41,729 nucleotides of DNA from Atopobiaceae bacterium. GTDB lineage: Bacteria > Actinomycetota > Coriobacteriia > Coriobacteriales > Atopobiaceae. The notes beneath the pieces were generated by a model. It had not been told where the DNA came from, made no database searches, and saw only the letters and a list, made by a program, of their open reading frames with translations. Position numbers and translations under genes: made by a program. Of this stretch, positions 33,461 to 40,254 are shown one piece after another; the first letter of the stretch is position 1; every line of letters starts with the position of its first letter. The stretch is from positions 1 to 41,729 of the forward strand of contig JAFUCQ010000141.1 of the NCBI GenBank assembly GCA_017459605.1. Direction: 5' to 3'.

Positions 33461-34951
33461 ATGCTTCAAGACCGTTTTGGTGTGTGGCGCTGTGGCGACT
33501 ACGAACTGTCACTTGCGCGTCCTCGCGTGATGGGTATTCTCAACGTTACTCCTGATTCGTTTTCAGATGGCGGCTCCCATGTAGGCAAGGATCAAGCTGT
33601 TGAGCATGCCTTGCGCATGCTTGATGAGGGTGCCGACATAATCGACGTTGGGGGCGAGTCGAGGCGTCCCGGATTTGCGGCGGTTTCTGCTGAAGAAGAA
33701 GCGCAGCGTGTGGTGCCCGTGGTTGCAGATTTGGTGGCGCAAGGAGTGATTGTCTCGGTTGACACGAGAAATGCCGAGCTCGCGCGTGTGTGCTTGCGCT
33801 TAGGCGCCTCCATCATCAACGACGTGACGGGCTTTTCGTCGCCTGAGATGGTTGAGCTTGCTGCATCTTCGGGCTGTGGATGCGTTATTATGCACGCCGG
33901 AAAAGTCCCTGGTCATGCAGCACGGCGCTCCGTTCAACTTGATGGCCCTGCGCTTGGAACCCACACTGACAAGGTACCTGCGAGCGACCGTCTTCAAGAA
34001 CTCATGGACAATGCTGCAAAAAACATGCCCTCACCAAGCAGTTCACGTCGACCAACGACAACCCCTGAGGCGGCGCCTATTCTGCGACAGGTCATGGGAT
34101 TTCTCGGCGATCAAGCGCGTACGTTGATGCGCGCTGGTGTCGACCGCGAGCGACTCTGCGTTGATCCGGGTGCGGGGTTTGGCAAGTTTGCCGATGAAGA
34201 TGTGGTTATCCAGCGCGCAACCGCAAAGCTTGCCAGCATGGGATACCCGTTGATGTGCGCTGTGTCTCGCAAGCGTGTGGTTGGGGCAACGACTGCGGTA
34301 AGTCAACCACAAGACAGAGATGCTGGATCTATTGGCATGGCACTTGCGGCACTGCAGGCAGGTGCTCGCGTGTTCCGGGTGCACGATGTTGCGGGAACGG
34401 CACAGGCTCTGAATACCTATTGGGCGATGGTAAACCCTGTGGCGCGAAAAGCATATATCTCGCTCGGCTCATATGTTGGTGAGCGCATGAGCTATCTTTC
34501 ACGGGCGCGTGCACTGATTGATGCGATTCCGCTGACCTGTGTGACAGGCACCAGTCACGTCTACGAAACCGAGCCTGCCTACGGTATTCGCGACGCCGTA
34601 GCAAACTGCGTTGTTGAGATAAAAACCGAGCTCGCACCCCTTGTTCTGCTCGATGCCCTCATGGATGTTGAAACCCAGCTTGGACGTACCCGCGATTGGA
34701 GAAGCTCAATACCGGGACCGCGTACCATCGACTGCGATTTGGTGTGGATGGAAGACGAGATTCACACAGGCCGCAAGCTCAAGCTCCCGCATCCCGGCTT
34801 TGGCGAACGAGACTATGTTCTGCGTCCCCTAGCTGACCTTATGCGAGACCCTGAGCGTTTCTTTACTCATGCAGGCATTGAGCTTGTTCCTGCTGAAGAG
34901 CGTGTAGGTAAGGTAGTCAAGGATTTGGGGGAGCTTCATGACGCAGAATAA
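33461..34951 (+). CDS. folP-folK: Fused dihydropteroate synthase - HPPK (FolP-FolK)
   Basis: This 496-residue bifunctional folate enzyme has DHPS at residues 1-~300 (MGILNVTPDSFSDGG, IIDVGGESRRPG, CVDPGAGFGK, VSRKRVVG, RVHDV). HPPK lies at ~330-490 (YISLGSYVGERM, YETEPAYG, PGPRTIDCDLVWM, LPHPGFGERDYVLRPL). Together they condense pABA with hydroxymethyl-dihydropterin after pyrophosphorylating it. In DHPS the usual MH-x-GTP-TMQ region reads IMHAGKVPG (from residue 144) and is followed by a ~50-residue Ser/Pro/Arg-rich insertion. I chose ATG 33461 with AAGGGG upstream; the frame open to 33419 overlaps the sirtuin gene. The next gene overlaps by 14 nt. Confidence 0.93.
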   Translation: MLQDRFGVWRCGDYELSLARPRVMGILNVTPDSFSDGGSHVGKDQAVEHALRMLDEGADIIDVGGESRRPGFAAVSAEEEAQRVVPVVADLVAQGVIVSVDTRNAELARVCLRLGASIINDVTGFSSPEMVELAASSGCGCVIMHAGKVPGHAARRSVQLDGPALGTHTDKVPASDRLQELMDNAAKNMPSPSSSRRPTTTPEAAPILRQVMGFLGDQARTLMRAGVDRERLCVDPGAGFGKFADEDVVIQRATAKLASMGYPLMCAVSRKRVVGATTAVSQPQDRDAGSIGMALAALQAGARVFRVHDVAGTAQALNTYWAMVNPVARKAYISLGSYVGERMSYLSRARALIDAIPLTCVTGTSHVYETEPAYGIRDAVANCVVEIKTELAPLVLLDALMDVETQLGRTRDWRSSIPGPRTIDCDLVWMEDEIHTGRKLKLPHPGFGERDYVLRPLADLMRDPERFFTHAGIELVPAEERVGKVVKDLGELHDAE

Positions 34952-35702
34952 GCACGGCCTCGACCGCGAGCTCGACCAAGCTCCCAGCCACGAGCTCGAC
35001 CGCGAGCTCGGCCAAGCCCCCATCCACGAGCTCGACCGCGAGCTCGTCCAAGCCCCCAACCACGAGCCAAACCGCAAGCTCGTCCAAGCCCCCAACCACG
35101 AGCCAAACCGCAAGCTCGACCAAGCCCCCATCCTTCACAGCAAGCAAGAACGTCTCCCCCTTGTGACTACGATAGTGAGACCAACTATTCCCATGTCGTA
35201 TGTGGTGGGAGTACCTCAAGTATGCGCTCTTGCCGTGCGCGATGCCCTTGCTGATTGCGGCCACAAAAGTGACCTCTTGTGGCCAAGCTCGCTTACATGT
35301 GACGGCGCTACTTTTCACGTGAGTGCGCGAGCAGGCTACGACGATGATGGAATGTACTTGACCTGTGAACTTGAGTACATAGGCGAGCTACCTACAGGCT
35401 TTACTGCAGAGCTTGTTGATACTCATATCGTGCGGCGTATTGCTGCATGGGAGCACGAAATTGCTGCTGGGCGCAGCAAAGCAGGACCGCTTGCAGCTGT
35501 TCTTCTCGAACTCTTTGATGCAACACCGCTTTTGGGTAAGGAATGTGTGGCGCTTGGGTCAACAGGGCATCCCTTGTGTTCAGGCCATTTCGTGGCTATC
35601 GACGTGTGGGGACGAGCAACGGTTCGCGTGGCAGATGGCAGCGAGCGAGAGTTTGCACCTGAGCATGCACGTATTGTGGCAGCGAACGTCTCGCTATCGT
35701 GA
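34938..35702 (+). CDS. Degenerate biotin-protein-ligase-like protein with N-terminal repeats
   Basis: This 254-residue protein overlaps folP-folK by 14 nt. Residues 6-65 are five 12-residue units of HELDREL-x-QAPx type. The rest resembles the second half of a BirA catalytic domain: LVTTIVRPTIP (as LSLLLRP), GVPQVCALAVRDALADCG, LLWPSSLTCDG (as KWPNDLLLDG) and a BPL C-terminal barrel (GKECVALGSTGHPLCSGHFV). The biotin/ATP loop GRGRxGR is missing altogether, the Lys of KWPND is Leu and the Asn-Asp are Ser-Ser. Ligase activity is therefore unlikely. birA beside coaX is a common order, which supports descent from BirA. Confidence 0.72.
   Translation: MTQNKHGLDRELDQAPSHELDRELGQAPIHELDRELVQAPNHEPNRKLVQAPNHEPNRKLDQAPILHSKQERLPLVTTIVRPTIPMSYVVGVPQVCALAVRDALADCGHKSDLLWPSSLTCDGATFHVSARAGYDDDGMYLTCELEYIGELPTGFTAELVDTHIVRRIAAWEHEIAAGRSKAGPLAAVLLELFDATPLLGKECVALGSTGHPLCSGHFVAIDVWGRATVRVADGSEREFAPEHARIVAANVSLS
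34953..35132 (+). repeat. 36-bp tandem repeat, five in-frame copies
   Basis: Five contiguous 36-bp units of the form CACGAGCTCGACCGCGAGCT plus CG-x-CCAAGCCCCC-xxx, with no indels, encode the 12-residue repeats at the N-terminus of the BirA-like protein. Units 4 and 5 share GAGCCAAACCGCAAGCTC and differ from units 1-3. The high identity suggests recent expansion or slippage. Confidence 0.93.
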
Positions 35703-35721
35703 GCGCCGTGGCAGCGAACGC

Positions 35722-36516
35722 CTAGCTATCTTGAGCACCGCGCTTCTCTTCTCGGTGCTTCCAAATCTGATAGATACCACGAATCGTGAGGTCAGGATCA
35801 ATGGTATCAAATAGGTCGGTTGCCTCTGAAACCACCGACGCCAAGCCTCCCGTGGCAACAACCTTTACCTTTTCTTCTCCCAACTCGCTGACGATGCGGC
35901 TGACCAGTCCTTCAGCCATAGCTGCAGCACCAATGACAAGACCTGACTGTACGGCACCATCTGTTGTGTCGCCAAGAGCGTGAGCGGGCTTTACCATCGG
36001 CACACTTGCAATTCGAGACGCATAGGAGAACAGGGCATTTGCCGAGAGCATGAGGCCCGGCATAATGACGCCGCCTCTAAAAGCGCCGGTGCGGTCTACA
36101 ACATCAATGTTTGTGGCGGTTCCAAAATCAACCACGATTACCGGGGCGCCATAAGCATCACGAGCTGAGACCGCATTTGCGATTCGGTCTGCTCCAATCT
36201 GCTGAGGATAGGGGAGAGCAACGTCAATACCACAGTCTCGGGTGGCGTCGACCATGAGGGGGTCGTGTCCGGTGATGTCTCGCAACAGACGCTCCCATGA
36301 CTGACCAAGTGTGGGCACAACGCTTGCGATAGCAGAGTCAACAACCTGATGGATATCAAGGTCAAGCATAGTAAAAAAGCCATGGAGTGTGGCGCGAATC
36401 TGATCGGCGGTATCGCTTTTAGAAGTAGCCATGCGCCACTGCCTGCACAATTTGTGATCTTCACAAATGAGGCCGATGGTGGTCTGTGTGTTTCCAACAT
36501 CTATGCACAAAAGCAT
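35722..36516 (-). CDS. coaX: Type III pantothenate kinase
   Basis: CoaX catalyses the first step of coenzyme A synthesis, ATP-dependent phosphorylation of pantothenate. The 264-residue product has LCIDVGNTQTTIGL at the N-terminus (phosphate-binding), GADRIANAVSA, VVDFGTATNIDVVD, FRGGVIMPGLMLS and VVATGGLASVV. I chose ATG 36516, preceded by TAGGAGACGGC; the frame continues to 36561 without a site. Its 3' end is 19 nt from the convergent BirA-like gene. Confidence 0.95.
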   Translation of the reverse strand: MLLCIDVGNTQTTIGLICEDHKLCRQWRMATSKSDTADQIRATLHGFFTMLDLDIHQVVDSAIASVVPTLGQSWERLLRDITGHDPLMVDATRDCGIDVALPYPQQIGADRIANAVSARDAYGAPVIVVDFGTATNIDVVDRTGAFRGGVIMPGLMLSANALFSYASRIASVPMVKPAHALGDTTDGAVQSGLVIGAAAMAEGLVSRIVSELGEEKVKVVATGGLASVVSEATDLFDTIDPDLTIRGIYQIWKHREEKRGAQDS

Positions 36517-36605
36517 GCCGTCTCCTATCGTAGTTGCGAAGGTGCATCCCAGTATGTTCATACTATAGCGTCAATACAGGAAGTCGCACCGTTACAAAGA
36601 AAGAT

Positions 36606-36773
36606 AAGGGTGCCCACTGCAAGGCTTACCCTGCGACAAGAGTGCCTACCACAAGGGTCATCCATGGTAATAAGGATGCCTGATACACAGGTCATCAACG
36701 GTAATAAAGCTGCACGCTGTAAGGGTTATCTACGGTAAAAAGGGTGCCTACTAAAAGAGTCATCCCCCTTTAC
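36606..36773 (+). repeat. Degenerate ~34-bp tandem array
   Basis: About five units start at 36606, 36638, 36672, 36706 and 36740. Each begins with AAGGGTGCC-like sequence and contains AAGGGTCATCnnCGGTAAT-like sequence. Units are 32-34 bp and diverged by several bases. The array occupies the coaX-rpmE gap, 52 nt upstream of element copy 2. There is no coding support. Confidence 0.8.
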
Positions 36774-36825
36774 ATATTCGGAAAACACCCGGAAAGGCTC
36801 TCAGAGAGTCTAGTAAATATAATTT

Positions 36826-37021
36826 TGGCAGAAAAAACCTCTCACGCTGACACATTTTTTCGATTTTCTGTGGATTAGGGGTGCGATTTCGCTACCCGGG
36901 AAACACAGCACTCTCATCGTTGCAGGTAAATTGAAGTCCTTTAATAGGGCGTACTTTAGTGGACCTTTCCAATCCGCAGAAAAACGTAAAAATGTGTCAC
37001 TCAGAGGGGATTTTGGTGTCA
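36826..37021 (+). repeat. 196-nt structured intergenic element, copy 2
   Basis: Ends TGGCA...TGTCA. The inner arms at 36848-36876 and 36971-36999 are complementary over 29 nt except for U-U, A-A and a U-G pair. The core is at 36878-36911 (GCTACCCGGGAAACA), with GTGC/GCAC and GTCC (36936)/GGAC (36961) stems at the same offsets as in copy 1. It lies 228 nt before rpmE and 130 nt upstream of its -10 box. Confidence 0.85.
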
Positions 37022-37151
37022 CAACGTAATCACCGCCAGCTACTTTCAAGGACATCACCCAAAAGCTTTCAAAGAGCCCAGACGCCAGACTGCAGTGTCT
37101 TCAGTTCTTCTTTGGATGTTCAACATTTCTCTGGTAAAGATGTGTGGCATG

Positions 37152-37160
37152 TGCTACTAT
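37152..37160 (+). promoter_or_regulatory. Extended -10 promoter of rpmE
   Basis: TGCTACTAT matches the extended -10 form TGnTAnnAT, about 90 nt before the rpmE start. No good -35 box is seen, as expected for extended -10 promoters. The start of transcription would be near 37167. Confidence 0.5.
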
Positions 37161-37207
37161 TTGCGGGCTTGTCTGTCTCGAGAGCCTGGGACAAACAAGT
37201 CAAATCC

Positions 37208-37228
37208 GTCCTGGTCGGAAACCAGGAC
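37208..37228 (+). promoter_or_regulatory. Leader hairpin of rpmE
   Basis: GTCCTGGT (37208-37215), loop CGGAA, ACCAGGAC (37221-37228): a perfect 8-bp stem ending about 8 nt before the RBS (GAGGAG). It is placed to modulate translation and might be a site for autogenous ribosomal-protein control, but the target is not shown. Confidence 0.45.
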
Positions 37229-37249
37229 ACGTAGAAGAGGAGTCCTGCA

Positions 37250-37798
37250 ATGAAAACTGGCATCCATCCTGAGTATATGGAATGCAACGTGCGCTGCAGT
37301 TGCGGCAACACGTTTGTCACCCGCGCAACGGTTCCCTCAATGAGGATTGACCTGTGCGACAAGTGCCACCCGTTCTACACGGGTACCCAAAAGCTCGTTG
37401 ACACTGGCGGACGCGTCCAGCGCTTCTCCGATAAGTTCGGCGGCGCTGCTGCTGCACAGCTTGAGGCTGCAGCTAAGAAGAAGGAAGCTAAGGCTGCCAA
37501 GGCTGCTGAGGAGGCTGCTGCTAAGAAGGCTGCTGCTGAGGCAAAGGCTGCTGAGAAGGCAAAGCGTGCTGCTGAGTATGAGAAGATTGCTGCTGCAGAA
37601 GCCGCAAAGGCTGAGGCTGAGGCCGCAAAGGCTGAGGCTGAGGCCGCAAAGGCTGAGGCAGAGGCAGCTGCTGCTGAGCCCGAGGCTGCTGAGGCTGAGG
37701 CTCCTGCAGAGGAAGCCCCTGAGGCCACTGCTGAGGTCGAGGCTCCTGCAGAGGAGGCTGCTGAGACTGAGGCTCCCGCAGAGGAGAGCGCTGAGTAA
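37250..37798 (+). CDS. rpmE: Ribosomal protein bL31 with long Ala/Glu/Lys tail
   Basis: Residues 1-~75 are a normal zinc-type L31: [20 protein letters not shown] and [10 protein letters not shown] give the zinc-binding cysteines, then the [13 protein letters not shown] end. A further ~105 residues of almost pure Ala, Glu and Lys follow, turning to Ala/Glu/Pro near the end. The first half is predicted as a long single helix (repeats of KAEAEAA), the second as an acidic flexible tail. L31 bridges the two subunits on the ribosome, so the tail would project from the central protuberance. The RBS GAGGAG precedes the start and a strong terminator follows. Confidence 0.92.
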   Translation: MKTGIHPEYMECNVRCSCGNTFVTRATVPSMRIDLCDKCHPFYTGTQKLVDTGGRVQRFSDKFGGAAAAQLEAAAKKKEAKAAKAAEEAAAKKAAAEAKAAEKAKRAAEYEKIAAAEAAKAEAEAAKAEAEAAKAEAEAAAAEPEAAEAEAPAEEAPEATAEVEAPAEEAAETEAPAEESAE

Positions 37799-37825
37799 CA
37801 GCACCCGGGCGCATCAAGCAAATCA

Positions 37826-37860
37826 AAAAACACCCGAGGACTTTGTCTTCGGGTGTTTTT
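37826..37860 (+). terminator. Rho-independent terminator of rpmE
   Basis: AAAAACACCCGA...GAC, loop TTTG, then GTC...TCGGGTGTTTTT: a strong stem with A- and T-tracts, so it can work in both directions. The next gene is on the minus strand and ends 168 nt on. The stretch 37861-38027 shows no gene. Confidence 0.92.
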
Positions 37861-38027
37861 GTACGTAGATACAATGTGTCGACGCTGCGGTTCCTGCGAG
37901 TCATGTGTATTTGTGTGCTTGGATGACACCCATGCAGTACCGGATTATATGCGTGAACAACGCATGGCCAATGTTTAGTCACACGTATCAAGGCACAAAA
38001 CTCGTCGTCCTTGTCGTGCTCGTGACA

Positions 38028-38930
38028 TCACTCGTCCTCGTCGTCCTTGTCGTGCTCGTGGTGGTGACCGCACCCACAGCCAGTGCCGTCAGAGCATTCG
38101 CAACCACCATGGTTGTGACCATGATGTGCCTCTCGCATCGCTTGAGCTTGCATGGCCTGGGCAGCCATCATTTCCTCAAGCTGACGAACTCGTGCCTCAG
38201 CCTGCCGCTCACTTTCCTGCACGTAGGTAACATTTGCTTCCTCAGCAATGATGCTCACTGCCTTCTCCAAGGTTGCGTTGGTTCTCAGTATGTCCATAGT
38301 CCCCGCCTGCTGTGCCTCAGCAATGAGCTTCTCGGTCTGCTCGGGATTGAGATGCAAAGCACTGCCAATTTCAGCGTCGTCAATCTCAATCTTTCGCTCA
38401 TGTGCAAAAGCACTCAGCGCCGCCTGCTGCTCGGCAGCTTCTCGAGCCTGCTCAGCAAACATCGCATCGAGCTCTTCACGGCTGGTAGCTCCCTGAGCAA
38501 CAAGCTGGTCGATGCTTGTGCCGCGCTGCTTCAAATCTCGATCAAAGGAGTAACGAACCTGATCCAGTAGGGCATGAACCTCATCTGCAGGAACCGACTG
38601 AACCAATCGCTTTGTCAGCTCGTTCAGAGCAAGGACTTCCTTTTGGCGCTCGAGCATCTGCGCGTTGAGCTGGCCGAGCTCTTTTCGTATCTGGCTTTTG
38701 AGCTCTTGAATGCTCGAAACGTTCTGCACATTTTCGCTCACCCACGCGTCGTCAATGCTCTGTGCATCAAGTCCAGCTGGCTGCACAAGGGAATTGATTG
38801 CCATATCAACTTCTGCATCGGTAATGCGAGGCATCATAAGATTGACACTCACGGGTTCATACGAGGTCAAGCTGTAGATATAGCGATTACCCACGCGCAT
38901 GGGTTCAGGCTTAACGAGGTCAATGCTCAT
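38028..38930 (-). CDS. Trigger-factor C-domain-like protein with His/Cys metal-binding tail
   Basis: Residues about 10-65 resemble the trigger-factor linker (VSVNLMMPRITDAEVDMAIN). Residues ~70-235 match the TF C-terminal chaperone arms in pattern (SSIQELKSQIRKELGQLNAQ; ATSREELDAMFAEQAREAAE; DILRTNATLEKAVSIIAEEA). The N-terminal ribosome-binding domain (GFRxGKxP) and the FKBP-type PPIase domain are absent. The last 32 residues are His/Cys/Asp-rich (HHGHNHGGCECS, CGCGHHHEHD), like the nickel-binding tail of SlyD. The RBS AAGGAGCACGT supports the start. It is probably a cytosolic holdase with metal binding; a full trigger factor presumably lies elsewhere. Confidence 0.75.
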   Translation of the reverse strand: MSIDLVKPEPMRVGNRYIYSLTSYEPVSVNLMMPRITDAEVDMAINSLVQPAGLDAQSIDDAWVSENVQNVSSIQELKSQIRKELGQLNAQMLERQKEVLALNELTKRLVQSVPADEVHALLDQVRYSFDRDLKQRGTSIDQLVAQGATSREELDAMFAEQAREAAEQQAALSAFAHERKIEIDDAEIGSALHLNPEQTEKLIAEAQQAGTMDILRTNATLEKAVSIIAEEANVTYVQESERQAEARVRQLEEMMAAQAMQAQAMREAHHGHNHGGCECSDGTGCGCGHHHEHDKDDEDE

Positions 38931-39180
38931 ACGTGCTCCTTTGTGACGAATAGGCGTTGCAACCGGTCAAGGTTGTCTTTGATGGCGCCATTCATTGTAG
39001 TCAAGTGCGTGCATGTTGGTGTACGAAGCTGTGGTATTTCTCGGGTTACACTGCTCGCTCATACGTTTTGCGCCCAAGGATTGATGTGCGGTGGTATCCT
39101 CTAAGGGCTAACGAGGCGATACAATTCTTACACCATCGCACCAATGTTCAATGGATACCTGTTACAAGGAGAGCACGATT

Positions 39181-40248
39181 ATGCGCGACAAGCTTGAGAA
39201 ACTACTGCTTGCCTATGAAGAGCTCGAGAAGAAGCTCGTCGATCCAGAGATTGTGGGCGACCACAAGGAGTATGCCCGCCTTGCCAAAGAGCGTTCGAGC
39301 CAAGAAGAGCTGGTGAGCAAAGCTCGCGAGTACCTCGGTGCACTCGACGACATTGATGCTGCAAAAGAGCTACTTGGCGGCTCAACCGATGCAGATGAGA
39401 AGGCCATGCTGCAAGAGGATATTTCGGCAAACGAGGCACGCCTCCCCGAGCTCGAAGAGCAAATCAAAATCATGCTCATTCCGGGAGATCCTGCAGACGA
39501 AAAGGACACCATCGTTGAGATTCGCGGTGCTGCTGGCGGAGACGAGGCGGCAATCTTTGCAGGCGACCTCTTCAAGATGTATGAGCGCTTTGCCTCTGCT
39601 CACAAGTGGAAAGTCGACGTCCTCTCCTCGAGTCCTTCGGATGCGGGCGGCTTCAAGACAATCGAGTTCAAAGTGACCGGCAACAAGGTCTACTCGGTTA
39701 TGAAGTATGAAAGCGGTGTTCACCGTGTGCAGCGCATTCCCATCACGGAGAGTCAAGGGCGTATTCAAACCTCAACGGCGACGGTAGTTGTGCTTCCCGA
39801 GGCAGACGAGATTGACATCCAAATTGACCCTGAGGATTTGCGCATCGACATCTATCGCGCGAGTGGACCAGGAGGTCAAGGCGTTAATACAACCGACTCC
39901 GCTGTGCGCATTACCCACTTGCCAACGGGAACGGTGGTGCAGTCGCAAGACCAGCGCTCGCAGATTCAAAACCGCGAGGCATGCATGCAAATGCTGCGAG
40001 CTCGCCTCTATGAGGCAGAGTTGGCGCGCCAGCAAGCAGAAGCTGGTGCCACCCGACTCTCGCAGATTGGACACGGCGACCGATCTGAAAAAATCCGCAC
40101 GTACAACCAGCCTCAAGACCGCGTCACCGACCACCGTATTGGCTTTAACGGAACCTACAACGGAGTGCTTCTGGGAGACACTCTGCAGAGCGTCATCGAT
40201 GCCCTTGCAGCAGCTGATCGCGCTGAGCGCCTTGCTCAGGCTGTATAG
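39181..40248 (+). CDS. prfA: Peptide chain release factor 1
   Basis: RF1 recognises UAA and UAG and triggers peptide release. The 355-residue product has the GGQ loop (ASGPGGQGVNTTDSAVRITH), the RF1-type domain with GDEAAIFAGDLFKMYERFA, and the C-terminal VTDHRIGF. I chose ATG 39181 (MRDKLEKLLL), with CAAGGAG 9 nt upstream; ATG 39151 would precede that site. In many genomes prmC, the methylase of the GGQ glutamine, follows directly; here an unrelated gene does. The 250 nt before it, shared with the divergent TF-like gene, hold no clear promoter. Confidence 0.97.
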   Translation: MRDKLEKLLLAYEELEKKLVDPEIVGDHKEYARLAKERSSQEELVSKAREYLGALDDIDAAKELLGGSTDADEKAMLQEDISANEARLPELEEQIKIMLIPGDPADEKDTIVEIRGAAGGDEAAIFAGDLFKMYERFASAHKWKVDVLSSSPSDAGGFKTIEFKVTGNKVYSVMKYESGVHRVQRIPITESQGRIQTSTATVVVLPEADEIDIQIDPEDLRIDIYRASGPGGQGVNTTDSAVRITHLPTGTVVQSQDQRSQIQNREACMQMLRARLYEAELARQQAEAGATRLSQIGHGDRSEKIRTYNQPQDRVTDHRIGFNGTYNGVLLGDTLQSVIDALAAADRAERLAQAV

Positions 40249-40254
40249 CTTGCG

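Noticed and set aside
36606-36773. 34-bp tandem array as a CRISPR
   Set aside because: The units abut and diverge along their whole length; there are no constant repeats separated by unique spacers and no cas genes.
36810-37058. Minus-strand frame through element copy 2 whose peptide (CFPGS-x-IAP, TFLRFSA) also appears in copy 3 (41239-41700) and copy 1
   Set aside because: Copies have no indels, so any frame aligns. Copy 1 has an in-frame TGA in this frame, there is no RBS or start, and the complementary arms are better explained by a hairpin element. Some third-position changes are synonymous, so a decayed coding origin is not fully excluded.
37375-37929. Ala/Ser-rich minus-strand and Leu/Arg-rich plus-strand frames over the rpmE tail
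   Set aside because: They are frame shadows of the GCT/GAG repeat in rpmE and cross its terminator.
37861-38027. Possible small RNA or tRNA in the rpmE downstream gap
   Set aside because: No cloverleaf, no promoter and no terminator pair could be found by eye.
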